From Sphingobacteriales bacterium (GTDB lineage: Bacteria; Bacteroidota; Bacteroidia; Chitinophagales; Chitinophagaceae): 58,878 nt of DNA. The notes under the pieces were generated by a model. The model was given only the letters and a program-made list of their open reading frames with translations, was not told the DNA's origin and made no database searches. Of the stretch, positions 25,565-33,844 are shown piece after piece; the first letter of the stretch is position 1; the number at the start of each line of letters is the position of its first letter. Location of the stretch: the NCBI GenBank assembly GCA_024642285.1, contig JAHEBJ010000010.1, positions 1 to 58,878 of the forward strand. Direction: 5' to 3'. The position numbers and the translations under genes are program-made.

Positions 25565-26785
25565 ATGAACAGAGTAGTTATAACAGGCATGGGTATTTAT
25601 TCCTGCATCGGAAAAAATCTTGATGAGGTAAGGGAGTCTTTGTACAAAGGGAAATCGGGTATCATTCTGGATCCGGTGCGTAAAGAATATGGTTACCGCT
25701 CTGGACTAACAGGCTTTGTTGATAAGCCTGAACTGAAAGGCAAACTGGATAGAAGAGCCCGTATCATGCTGCCCGAGCAGGGAGAGTATGCATACCTGGC
25801 CACTGTGGAAGCACTGGAAAACGCAGGTATCGATGAAGGCTACATCAGTGAACATGAAATTGGAATTTTATATGGCAACGATAGCTCTGGTAAAGCTGTA
25901 ATAGAAGCTAACGATATCATCAAGGAGAAAAAAGACACTACGCTGGTAGGTTCGGGTGCGGTTTTTCAAACCATGAACTCAACCGTAACCATGAATCTGG
26001 CTACCATCTTTAAGCTGCGTGGTGTAAATTTTACAATCAGTGCGGCTTGTGCCAGCGGTTCACATGCTATCGGACTGGGTTATCATTTTATTAAATCGGG
26101 TTTGCAGGACATGATCATCTGCGGCGGCGCACAGGAGATTAACCATTTGAGCATGGGAACTTTTGATGCTTTGTCTGCTTTTTCCATAAGGGAAAGCGAT
26201 CCTGCCAAAGCGTCCCGCCCATTCGATAGAGACAGGGACGGCCTTATACCAAGTGGCGGATCCGCAACAGTAATTTTAGAAACACTGGAATCGGCACAAA
26301 AAAGAGGCGCAAAAATTTTAGGCGAAGTAATAGGTTATGGATTTTCATCAAATGGAGGACATATTTCCAATCCTACAGTTGACGGCCCGGTTAGGTCTTT
26401 ACATATGGCGATGAAAGACGCCGGGGTACAGGCAAAAGAAATAGATTATATAAATGCGCATGCCACGTCAACCCCGGCTGGCGACAGCAGCGAAGCAAGG
26501 GCAATTGATGAAGTTTTTGGTGCTCACTTGCCGTTGGTAAGTTCAACAAAATCGATGACAGGCCACGAATGCTGGATGGCAGGAGCAAGCGAGATCGTGT
26601 ATTCTGTACTCATGATGCAGAATTCATTTGTGGCTCCTAATATAAATTTCGAGAACCCCGATGAAGATTCTGCTAAACTGAATATAGCAAAAAGCACCAC
26701 CGAAAAAGATATAGTTGTATTTTTGTCTAACTCCTTTGGATTTGGAGGAACTAACTCATCACTTATAATAAGAAAACTGATTTAA
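25565..26785 (+). CDS. Beta-ketoacyl-ACP synthase, FabF type
   Basis: 406 residues with an intact Cys-His-His triad: Cys162 in ISAACASGSH, His in INAHATSTPAGD, and His in SMTGHECWMAG. It catalyses decarboxylative condensation of malonyl-ACP with the growing chain. It sits between the reductase and an ACP, the core of an aryl polyene elongation module, and is likely the main elongating ketosynthase. The second-His motif is ATSTPAGD rather than GTGTxxxD, a mild departure from FabF. Confidence 0.92.
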   Translation: MNRVVITGMGIYSCIGKNLDEVRESLYKGKSGIILDPVRKEYGYRSGLTGFVDKPELKGKLDRRARIMLPEQGEYAYLATVEALENAGIDEGYISEHEIGILYGNDSSGKAVIEANDIIKEKKDTTLVGSGAVFQTMNSTVTMNLATIFKLRGVNFTISAACASGSHAIGLGYHFIKSGLQDMIICGGAQEINHLSMGTFDALSAFSIRESDPAKASRPFDRDRDGLIPSGGSATVILETLESAQKRGAKILGEVIGYGFSSNGGHISNPTVDGPVRSLHMAMKDAGVQAKEIDYINAHATSTPAGDSSEARAIDEVFGAHLPLVSSTKSMTGHECWMAGASEIVYSVLMMQNSFVAPNINFENPDEDSAKLNIAKSTTEKDIVVFLSNSFGFGGTNSSLIIRKLI

Positions 26786-26795
26786 TGTACTGCTT

Positions 26796-27053
26796 ATGAC
26801 AAACGAAGAAATTATAGCGAAGATTCACGATTTCATGATTGAAGAGTTTGAGGTGGAATCTGAAAAATTAATTCCCGAGGCCAATTTAAAAGATACACTT
26901 GGATTAGATAGCCTTGATTATATTGATCTGGTTGTGGTTATTGAAAGTAATTTTAAATTTAAGGTAAAACCAGAAGACTTTACTGATATCGCCAGCTTAC
27001 AGGATTTTTATGATTATGTGATCTCCCGGGTAAATTCAAAAGAATTGGCATAA
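26796..27053 (+). CDS. Acyl carrier protein (polyene type)
   Basis: 85 residues, helical and acidic. Ser39 in LGLDSLDYID is the phosphopantetheine site. Its sequence differs clearly from the other two ACPs in the cluster (33579 and 41646), which resemble each other, so it may serve a different chain. Its stop overlaps the start of the acyltransferase gene (TAATG), indicating tight coupling. Confidence 0.93.
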   Translation: MTNEEIIAKIHDFMIEEFEVESEKLIPEANLKDTLGLDSLDYIDLVVVIESNFKFKVKPEDFTDIASLQDFYDYVISRVNSKELA

Positions 27054-27931
27054 TGTCTGCCTGGCATGGTAAATCCAGAGGCACTCCACTTGGATACAGG
27101 ATTTTTGTATGGGTGTTAAAAACTTTCGGGATTTTACCGGCCTATTTCCTGCTGAGGATTGTTGTTCTGTACTATTTCTGTTTTTCTTTTAAGGCATCCC
27201 GTCAGATTTATCTGCTGTACCGCAATAAACTTAAATACGGCCGGTTTACCTCCCTCATCAAATTATACAACAATTATTTTTTGCTCGGGCAAAGCATTAT
27301 CGATAAGGTTGTGCTAATGTCGGGTATAAAAAATAAATTCAGTTTTCATTTTGACGGAGAAGAGAATCTTTTGAAAATTGCCGACATGAAAAAAGGCGGC
27401 ATACTGCTAAGCGCCCATATTGGCAATTGGGATGTAGCCGGTCATTTGTTTACCCGCCTGCAAACACCTATTAATATTGTATTGTATGATGCAGAACATG
27501 AAAACATAAAAAAGTATCTTGACGGAGTTACCGGTAAGCGGAATATGAATATCATTGTTATTAAAGATGACCTGAGCCATATTTATGCCATCAGCGATGC
27601 ATTTGCAAAGAATGAGCTGGTTTGCATGCACGCCGATAGATTTTTGCCCGGCAATAAAACCATTAGATCTGAATTTTTAGAACAGTCCGCAAAATTCCCA
27701 TTGGGCCCTTTTTTATTGGCAGCCACTTTTAAAGTGCCTGTTTCTTACGTATTTGCCTGCAAGGAGAGTAAATTGCACTATCATCTTTTTGCCAGTGAGA
27801 TAAAAGACTATAGTAAATTTGGTAAAGATGAGATGATGAATAATATGTTACGTGACTACGCCGCCGAAATGGAACTGAAGCTGAAAAGATATCCCGAACA
27901 GTGGTTTAACTATTTTAATTTTTGGGAGTAA
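27053..27931 (+). CDS. LpxL/HtrB-like lysophospholipid acyltransferase
   Basis: 292 residues. A hydrophobic N-terminus (about 20-48) would anchor it to the inner membrane. The catalytic HxxxxD is HIGNWD in LLSAHIGNWDVAG, and the later CMHADRF and FPLGPFLLA segments match the LpxL family. These enzymes transfer an acyl group from ACP to a hydroxyl. In aryl polyene clusters the corresponding protein is thought to attach the polyene acyl chain to its acceptor; in flexirubin that would be the dialkylresorcinol hydroxyl. The acceptor is inference. Confidence 0.88.
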   Translation: MSAWHGKSRGTPLGYRIFVWVLKTFGILPAYFLLRIVVLYYFCFSFKASRQIYLLYRNKLKYGRFTSLIKLYNNYFLLGQSIIDKVVLMSGIKNKFSFHFDGEENLLKIADMKKGGILLSAHIGNWDVAGHLFTRLQTPINIVLYDAEHENIKKYLDGVTGKRNMNIIVIKDDLSHIYAISDAFAKNELVCMHADRFLPGNKTIRSEFLEQSAKFPLGPFLLAATFKVPVSYVFACKESKLHYHLFASEIKDYSKFGKDEMMNNMLRDYAAEMELKLKRYPEQWFNYFNFWE

Positions 27932-27938
27932 ATAAAAG

Positions 27939-28367
27939 ATGATAACATCAATTAATATTAAGGACCTGATACCGCAAAAACCGCCCTTTGTTATGGTGGA
28001 TAAGTTGCTTAATTTTAATGAAACTACAACTACCACAGAATTAACAGTAAGGGTGGATAATATTTTTGTAGAAAATGGAATATTTAGAGAACCAGGTCTT
28101 TTAGAAAATATCGCTCAGACAGCAGCAGCAAGAGCGGGTTATATTTCTAATAAAGAGAATAAACCGGTACAGGTTGGTTATATTGGAGCGGTTAATAGTT
28201 TGCAGATTTTTTCGTTGCCTGAAACCGGCGATGAACTGACTACAGAAATAACAATAGAGAATCAGATTTTTGATGTAACCATAATATCCGGAAAGATCAC
28301 TTGCAAGAATGAAATAATCGCTCAATGCAAGATGAAAATATTTGTTAATCAAAATAAAAACTCCTGA
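27939..28367 (+). CDS. Hotdog-fold dehydratase (ApeP-like), lacking the FabZ His
   Basis: 142-residue single hotdog domain. The first segment LIPQKPPFVMVDKL matches the FabZ/FabA N-terminal strand. Where FabZ has the catalytic GHFP His, this protein reads NGIFREPG with no His, while the partner acid is kept in LLENIAQTAA (FabZ EAMAQ). It is therefore half of a canonical active site. The second dehydratase at 38217 keeps the opposite half. In FabZ-type dimers each active site takes His from one subunit and Glu from the other, so a heterodimer is likely. It should form trans double bonds in the polyene. Confidence 0.82.
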   Translation: MITSINIKDLIPQKPPFVMVDKLLNFNETTTTTELTVRVDNIFVENGIFREPGLLENIAQTAAARAGYISNKENKPVQVGYIGAVNSLQIFSLPETGDELTTEITIENQIFDVTIISGKITCKNEIIAQCKMKIFVNQNKNS

Positions 28368-28369
28368 TC

Positions 28370-29032
28370 ATGAAATGGACAAAGAAACTAAACTGGCTGA
28401 TGACTGTAGCTTTTGTATTAGGCATCAGCACCCAATCTTTTTCGCAATCAATAAAAGATTTTTTTAACAACAACTCTATCCAGTTAACATACCTGGGAAT
28501 CGATTATTACAAAAACAAGCTGATCAACGATCCCGGTTCAAATGAAAATGATATTAAGAACCGGCTGTATGCAAGCATGAATGATGTAGTGGTTAACGAA
28601 ATGGATAAAAATTATAAAATTGGCAGTGCTTTTAACCGAAGCGGAAATATAAGTGTAGATATAGCCGCTGTTACAGCACGTAACGAAAAGATAAAAGCCA
28701 ATGATATAAACTCGTCCAATGAAGCCGATTTCAACCGCCTTTCAGAAGCTGATATAGCGGCTGAAGTAAAAGCAATTGGGATTAAGAGTAGTGATGGCGT
28801 TGGCCTTGTTTTTATTATGGAAGGTATGAAAAAAGAAGAAAAGAAAAGCTATGGAGCAGTATGGGTTACCCTGGTTGATTTGAAAACAAAAAAAGTATTA
28901 ATGACCGAACGCATGGAGCAGGAAGCGGCGGGATTCGGCTTTCGTAATTTTTGGGTATCAATTGTTAAAAAATCATTGGTTGAAATAGATAAGAAAAAAT
29001 ATAAAGCCTGGAAAAACCAGTATAGTGGATGA
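28370..29032 (+). CDS. Secreted protein of unknown function in the pigment operon
   Basis: 220 residues with a signal peptide (hydrophobic core LMTVAFVLGIS, cleavage near SFS/Q). The mature part has a likely beta-alpha sandwich with strands such as VGLVFIMEGM and GAVWVTLVDLKTKKVL, and a Lys-rich C-terminal helix. I do not recognise the family. It begins two bases after the dehydratase stop and ends in an ATGA overlap with the thioesterase, so it belongs to the operon and probably works in the periplasm. Confidence 0.8.
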   Translation: MKWTKKLNWLMTVAFVLGISTQSFSQSIKDFFNNNSIQLTYLGIDYYKNKLINDPGSNENDIKNRLYASMNDVVVNEMDKNYKIGSAFNRSGNISVDIAAVTARNEKIKANDINSSNEADFNRLSEADIAAEVKAIGIKSSDGVGLVFIMEGMKKEEKKSYGAVWVTLVDLKTKKVLMTERMEQEAAGFGFRNFWVSIVKKSLVEIDKKKYKAWKNQYSG

Positions 29033-29469
29033 TTTGTAAGCGTATGAAAAAAGAGCTGAGCAGCAGAACAGAAATTTTAGTAAGGTTTAATGAAGCGGAC
29101 CCATTAGGGATTGTATGGCATGGTCATTATATCCGGTATTTTGAGGACGGACGTGAAGACTTTGGAAACACACACGGGCTTTGCTACCTGGATGTTTATA
29201 AACATGGCTATGTTATACCTGTAGTAAGTGTGCAGTGCGACTTCAAAAGGTCGCTACGTTATGGCGACAGGGTAATCGTAGAATCAAAATACATTCCCAC
29301 CGATTCTGCTAAAATGAAATTTACCTATCGGTTATTTAAATCATCAACCGGTGAGCTGGTGGCAACCGGTTCTTCCGTGCAGGTTTTTTTAAGCAAGGAA
29401 GATTCAGTTCTTCAGCTGGCTAACCCGCCATTTTTTGAAGACTGGAAAAAGAAACACGATTTGGCTTAA
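29029..29469 (+). CDS. Acyl-CoA/ACP thioesterase, 4HBT hotdog family
   Basis: 146 residues from the ATG that overlaps the upstream stop; an internal ATG at 29044 is also possible. RFNEADPLGIVWHGHYIRYF is the 4-hydroxybenzoyl-CoA thioesterase signature with the catalytic Asp. It would hydrolyse a thioester, either to release product or to edit stalled chains. In aryl polyene systems a thioesterase of this class (ApeK type) is reported to bind ACPs; the same may apply here. Confidence 0.88.
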   Translation: MICKRMKKELSSRTEILVRFNEADPLGIVWHGHYIRYFEDGREDFGNTHGLCYLDVYKHGYVIPVVSVQCDFKRSLRYGDRVIVESKYIPTDSAKMKFTYRLFKSSTGELVATGSSVQVFLSKEDSVLQLANPPFFEDWKKKHDLA

Positions 29470-30626
29470 TGAGTAAAAGAATAATGACAGATATTTTTAT
29501 TAGTTCAGATAATATTTTATCGCCGATAGGTTTAAACACTGCCGTTAATTTTGAACGGCTTAAGCAGGATAATTCGGGAATAAAGAAGCAGGAGAATAAA
29601 GAAATGAGTGAGCAACCATTTTATGCTGCCCTTTTTGAAAATGATTTTTCTGAAAATGGACTTCCGGATATTTTTACAAGATTTGAGAAGCTGCTCGTCG
29701 CATCCGTTGAAGATGCTTTTTCAAAAACCAATGTAAAAGCAACAGATAAAAAAACGGTCCTTATCATTTCCACAACCAAAGGAAATATCAGTTTGCTTGA
29801 AACAGAAATACTTTCTGATGAATTAAATAAGAGAATCTCTTTGAATACTTCTGCCAAACTTGTTGCTGATCATTTTGGATTTGTAAATCAACCAATAATT
29901 ATTTCAAATGCATGTATATCCGGTATGCTGGCTATTTTAACAGGTATGAGGCTGATTCAATCCGGTCAGTACGATCATGCAGTTGTTACCGGCGCCGATC
30001 TTATCAGTAAATTTGTTCTCTCAGGTTTTCAGTCTTTCCAGGCCGTCAGCCCATCGGTTTGCAAACCATTTGATGCTGCAAGGGATGGAATAAATTTAGG
30101 TGAAGGTGCAGGTACTGTTGTGCTTACGTCAAACAAAGAATATTCATCAGGAATAAAAGTTAGCGGAGGTTCGGTAAGTAACGATGCCAATCATATATCG
30201 GGTCCGTCCCGTACCGGCGAAGAATTGAACATCGCCATTGGCAAAGCTATGAAGATGGCGCAAGTTACTTCAGGCGATATCGGATTCATTTCGGCCCATG
30301 GTACCGCTACTTTATTTAACGACGAGATGGAAGCTAAAGCCATTAATTTGGCTGGGCTGCAATCTGCACCGGTAAACAGTTTAAAAGGTTACTACGGCCA
30401 TACATTAGGAGCAGCGGGATTAATTGAATCAATAATTTCTATACAATCGCTTAAAGAGAATACAATAATGCCAACACCTGGTTTTGAGAGCATGGGTGTT
30501 ACACAACCGGTAAATGTATCTACAACAGTAATTCAAACTCCTTTGCAACACTGTTTAAAAACAGCTTCGGGCTTTGGTGGTTGTAATGCCGCTTTGGTTT
30601 TCAGTAAACAACAAAATCAGCAATAA
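29469..30626 (+). CDS. Beta-ketoacyl-ACP synthase (third type)
   Basis: 385 residues starting in a TAATG overlap. The triad is present: Cys149 in IISNACISGML, His in ISAHGTATLFND, and His in YYGHTLGAAG. The N-terminal 100 residues are divergent, with little of the usual VVVTGxG start. It is closer to the aryl polyene-specific ketosynthases than to FabF. It may condense the first unit onto the aryl starter or act with a chain-length factor; the step is not determinable here. Confidence 0.87.
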   Translation: MSKRIMTDIFISSDNILSPIGLNTAVNFERLKQDNSGIKKQENKEMSEQPFYAALFENDFSENGLPDIFTRFEKLLVASVEDAFSKTNVKATDKKTVLIISTTKGNISLLETEILSDELNKRISLNTSAKLVADHFGFVNQPIIISNACISGMLAILTGMRLIQSGQYDHAVVTGADLISKFVLSGFQSFQAVSPSVCKPFDAARDGINLGEGAGTVVLTSNKEYSSGIKVSGGSVSNDANHISGPSRTGEELNIAIGKAMKMAQVTSGDIGFISAHGTATLFNDEMEAKAINLAGLQSAPVNSLKGYYGHTLGAAGLIESIISIQSLKENTIMPTPGFESMGVTQPVNVSTTVIQTPLQHCLKTASGFGGCNAALVFSKQQNQQ

Positions 30627-30632
30627 ATATTT

Positions 30633-31703
30633 ATGAAATTTTTCTCAAAAAACAAGAAATCAGCTATTGAAGCAAAAGATGCCGCACAATGGATAGCGTT
30701 TGGGCCCGTAATTTTTCAAGTAGCCCGTGTGCTGAGAAATAAAGGAATTCTAAAACTGATTGAAGACAGCGGGACGTCTGGCATTACCAATGAAGCAATT
30801 GCTGAGAAACTCAACATGTCGCATTACGGCGTTCGTGTTTTATTGGAAAGCGGCCTGGGCCTTGGTTTAGTTTTAGTAAATGATAAAAAATATACATTGG
30901 GTAAAGTCGGATATTTTATTTTGCACGACCCATTAACCATTACCAATATGGATTTCATTCACGATGTAAACTATAAAGGTCTTTTTTATCTGGACGAAAG
31001 TATAGAAAAAGGAACAGCAGCTGGATTGAAAGAGTGGGGCGATTGGCCAACTATTTACGAGGGCCTTTCTCATCTTCCGGCGCATGTGCAAAAAAGCTGG
31101 TTCAGTTTTGATCACTTTTTTTCTGATGATGCTTTCCCCAAAGTATTACCCATGGTATACAATGGCGGTGTTAAAAAATTACTCGACATTGGCGGCAATA
31201 CGGGCAAATGGGCCATCGCCTCAACAAAGTTTGATCCGGATGTGCATATCACCATTATGGATTTACCTGGACAATTGAATGTAGCCATGAAAAGAATTGA
31301 AGAACTGGGCTTGACTGACCGGGTTGATTTTAACCCGGTGAATATCCTGGATGAAACAGTTCAATTCCCGAAAGGATTTGATGTGATATGGATGAGCCAG
31401 TTTCTGGATTGTTTTTCAGAAGCACAGATCGTTTCTATTTTAAAAAGATGTTACGATGCGCTGGATGAGAACGGAACTGTAATTATTCTGGAACCCTACT
31501 GGGACAGGCAGAAGTTTGAAACTGCAGCTTTTTGCCTGCAGCAAACATCTATTTACTTTACCGCTTTGGCAAATGGGAACAGCCAGATGTATAGCGCCGA
31601 AGTGTTTATGAAATGTGTTACTGACTCAGGTTTTGATATTATTGAGGAAACGGATCATATCGGCCTCAGCCAGACTTTAATAAAATGTAAAAAACGAAAA
31701 TAA
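30633..31703 (+). CDS. O-methyltransferase (class I SAM, with N-terminal winged helix)
   Basis: 356 residues. Residues 10-100 form a dimerisation/winged-helix domain (NEAIAEKLNMSHYGVRVLL), and the SAM site is in KLLDIGGNTGKWA near residue 180. The layout fits the small-molecule O-methyltransferase family PF00891. Flexirubins often carry methyl groups on the ring, so methylation of the aryl end is a reasonable guess. The catalytic His of plant-like OMTs is not obvious to me, so C-methylation cannot be excluded. It begins six bases after the ketosynthase gene. Confidence 0.86.
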   Translation: MKFFSKNKKSAIEAKDAAQWIAFGPVIFQVARVLRNKGILKLIEDSGTSGITNEAIAEKLNMSHYGVRVLLESGLGLGLVLVNDKKYTLGKVGYFILHDPLTITNMDFIHDVNYKGLFYLDESIEKGTAAGLKEWGDWPTIYEGLSHLPAHVQKSWFSFDHFFSDDAFPKVLPMVYNGGVKKLLDIGGNTGKWAIASTKFDPDVHITIMDLPGQLNVAMKRIEELGLTDRVDFNPVNILDETVQFPKGFDVIWMSQFLDCFSEAQIVSILKRCYDALDENGTVIILEPYWDRQKFETAAFCLQQTSIYFTALANGNSQMYSAEVFMKCVTDSGFDIIEETDHIGLSQTLIKCKKRK

Positions 31704-31709
31704 CTATTG

Positions 31710-32951
31710 ATGAAAACAGAGCAGGTTGATGTGCTGGTAATTGGTGCAGGTCCCTCGGGAACTGTTGCAGCATCCATCATTAATAAAGCAGGGTATAAAG
31801 TTAAAATTGTGGAGAAGATGAAATTTCCACGATTTGTAATTGGCGAAAGTTTATTGCCTCGTTGTATGGAAGCTTTGGAGGAAGCCGGTTTTCTGGACGC
31901 TGTTAAGGCGCATGGATTCCAGGAAAAGTACGGAGCCAAGTTTGTAAAGAACGGGAAGATATGTGACTATTTTTTCGGTGATCAGTTTACTGCAGGCTGG
32001 ACCTGGACCTGGCAGGTACAGCGTGCCGACTTTGATAAAATTCTGGCCGATGAGTTAGAAAAAATGGGTGTACCCGTTTGCTACGAAACCTCGGTAACCG
32101 ATATAAAATTCAATGACACCGATTCGGTAACTACCATTGTAGATAGTGATGGCAATCAATCTCAGATAGAAGCGAAATTTATTATAGATGGCAGTGGCTA
32201 CGGCCGGGTGATACCTCGTTTGTTTAATATGGACAAACCATCAAATCTGCCGCCACGCAAAGCTTTGTTTACTCATGTAACAGATACCAAAAGAACTATG
32301 GATGATGAGCCCAACCGAATTACCATCATTGTTCATCAATATGGGATATGGATCTGGGTTATTCCGTTCTCCAATGGTACAACCTCCGTTGGCTTTGTAG
32401 GTGAACCTGAATTTTTTAAATCAGCCGGGGGTAATCCCGAACAACAATTGAGAGCCTTACTGGCGACAGAACCATATCTGGCTGACAGAATGAAAGATAT
32501 AGAGTTTGTTTTTGAACCAAAAGTTCTTGAATCTTATTCGGTAAGTACGACTAAATTTTATGGTGATGGGTTCGTGTTAACAGGCAACGTAACGGAGTTT
32601 TTAGATCCGGTATTTTCGTCAGGCGTTACACTTGCCACTGTGTCAAGTCAAATCGCAGCACGTTTGGTCATTCAAAAATTAAAGGGCGAACAACCAGACT
32701 GGGAAAAAGATTATACCGAAGTGATGATGCAGGGCGTGGAAACTTTCCGCTCTTACGTATTGGCCTGGTACGAGGGAACGCTGGATACTATTTTCTTCGC
32801 CGATAACCAGGTATCCGAAATTAAAAGCATGATCTGTTCAGTTTTGGCCGGTTATGTTTGGGATACCAACAATCCCTATGTGAAAGATCATAAAACTGCT
32901 TTACACAAATTAGCCAAGCTTATCAATTTCAGAGACTCAATAAAAAGCTAA
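31710..32951 (+). CDS. Flavin-dependent halogenase-like oxidoreductase
   Basis: 413 residues from the ATG at 31710, not the TTG three bases earlier. The FAD motif is VLVIGAGPSGTVAA, then VIGESLLP, and GIWIWVIPF carries the halogenase WxWxIP. HGFQEKYGAKFV places a Lys exactly in the GFxxKxGAxF pattern that I associate with phenol and pyrrole halogenases. GNVTEFLDPVFSSG closes the FAD site. Of the three such proteins in the window this one has the best halogenase features, and chlorinated flexirubins are known. A flavin reductase partner is not visible here. Confidence 0.84.
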   Translation: MKTEQVDVLVIGAGPSGTVAASIINKAGYKVKIVEKMKFPRFVIGESLLPRCMEALEEAGFLDAVKAHGFQEKYGAKFVKNGKICDYFFGDQFTAGWTWTWQVQRADFDKILADELEKMGVPVCYETSVTDIKFNDTDSVTTIVDSDGNQSQIEAKFIIDGSGYGRVIPRLFNMDKPSNLPPRKALFTHVTDTKRTMDDEPNRITIIVHQYGIWIWVIPFSNGTTSVGFVGEPEFFKSAGGNPEQQLRALLATEPYLADRMKDIEFVFEPKVLESYSVSTTKFYGDGFVLTGNVTEFLDPVFSSGVTLATVSSQIAARLVIQKLKGEQPDWEKDYTEVMMQGVETFRSYVLAWYEGTLDTIFFADNQVSEIKSMICSVLAGYVWDTNNPYVKDHKTALHKLAKLINFRDSIKS

Positions 32952-32959
32952 ATCAAGTA

Positions 32960-33586
32960 TTGTCTAACGATTTATACATAACGGCCAGCTCCTCAATTAA
33001 CACAAATATTGTGAGTAAAAATGAATTGCTGGTTTTTGAGAATAAGGAGCCAGACCTTTCCCAATTTCTGCTTTCAGTATACCGTCACCTCGATACTCAA
33101 TATCCAAAATTTCATAAGATGGATAACCTTAGTAAACTGGGTTGGCTGGCTAATGAAGTTTTACTGAAGGATAGTTTTGATACGGCTAAATACAAACCGG
33201 AAGACATCGGAATTGTGTTGTCTAATGCCAACAGCAGTCTGGATAACGATATAAAATACATGGAAACGGTAAAAGAAATTGCCAGTCCTGCACTGTTTGT
33301 TTACACCCTGCCTAATATCGTTATTGGTGAGATCAGTATCAGGCATAAGTTTAAAGGCGAGAATGCTTTTTTTATAAATGAGGATTTCGATGCTGCATTT
33401 ATTCAGCAATACGTAGGCAACCTGATGCACAATGAAGTGCTGCAATGCTGTATATGTGGTTGGGTTGAAGCGTTGGGAGAGAATTATAAAGCGGTTTTAT
33501 TTTTAATAGAGAAAGATAAAAGCAGTAATTCCGTTATTTTTACAAAAGAAAATCTTAATAAAATATATCAGATAGAAAATGGATAA
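32960..33586 (+). CDS. Truncated ketosynthase-like protein without active-site residues
   Basis: 208 residues, about half a ketosynthase. The only plausible start is TTG at 32960, nine bases after the previous stop; the first in-frame ATG is about 50 codons in. IGIVLSNANSSLDND and ALFVYTLPNIVIGEI resemble the ketosynthase N-terminal half, but the Cys position reads AFFINEDFDAAF and no His motifs follow. It is not a recent pseudogene: no internal stops, and overlap with the following ACP is neat. It may be a structural or chain-length partner. Confidence 0.72.
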   Translation: MSNDLYITASSSINTNIVSKNELLVFENKEPDLSQFLLSVYRHLDTQYPKFHKMDNLSKLGWLANEVLLKDSFDTAKYKPEDIGIVLSNANSSLDNDIKYMETVKEIASPALFVYTLPNIVIGEISIRHKFKGENAFFINEDFDAAFIQQYVGNLMHNEVLQCCICGWVEALGENYKAVLFLIEKDKSSNSVIFTKENLNKIYQIENG

Positions 33587-33842
33587 ATTAATGTCGGATC
33601 TGAAAACACAGATCATTGCCCAGTTGAATTTACAGGATACAAAACCGGAAGATATAGGAGATGACCAGCCTTTGTTTGTTGAAGGACTTGGTCTGGATTC
33701 GATTGATGCGCTGGAGCTGATTGTTTTATTACAACAGCACTATAAGATAAAGCTTTCCAATGCCGAAGACGGTCCCAAGGTTTTTCGTACCGTACGTACC
33801 ATGGCTGAATATATTACTGCTCATCAAGCCCAGAATGCATAA
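33579..33842 (+). CDS. Acyl carrier protein (module A)
   Basis: 87 residues; Ser41 in GLGLDSIDALEL takes phosphopantetheine. It strongly resembles the ACP at 41646: both carry PEDI, PLF.EGLGLDSID, ELIVLL and a late TM..YI..H pattern. Order ACP, ketosynthase, chain-length factor is repeated in both places. It overlaps the previous gene by eight bases. Confidence 0.93.
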   Translation: MDKLMSDLKTQIIAQLNLQDTKPEDIGDDQPLFVEGLGLDSIDALELIVLLQQHYKIKLSNAEDGPKVFRTVRTMAEYITAHQAQNA

Positions 33843-33844
33843 AT

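Noticed and set aside
32960..33586. Pseudogene call for the half ketosynthase
   Set aside because: No internal stop or frameshift, and it overlaps neatly with the ACP gene; it looks like a maintained short protein.
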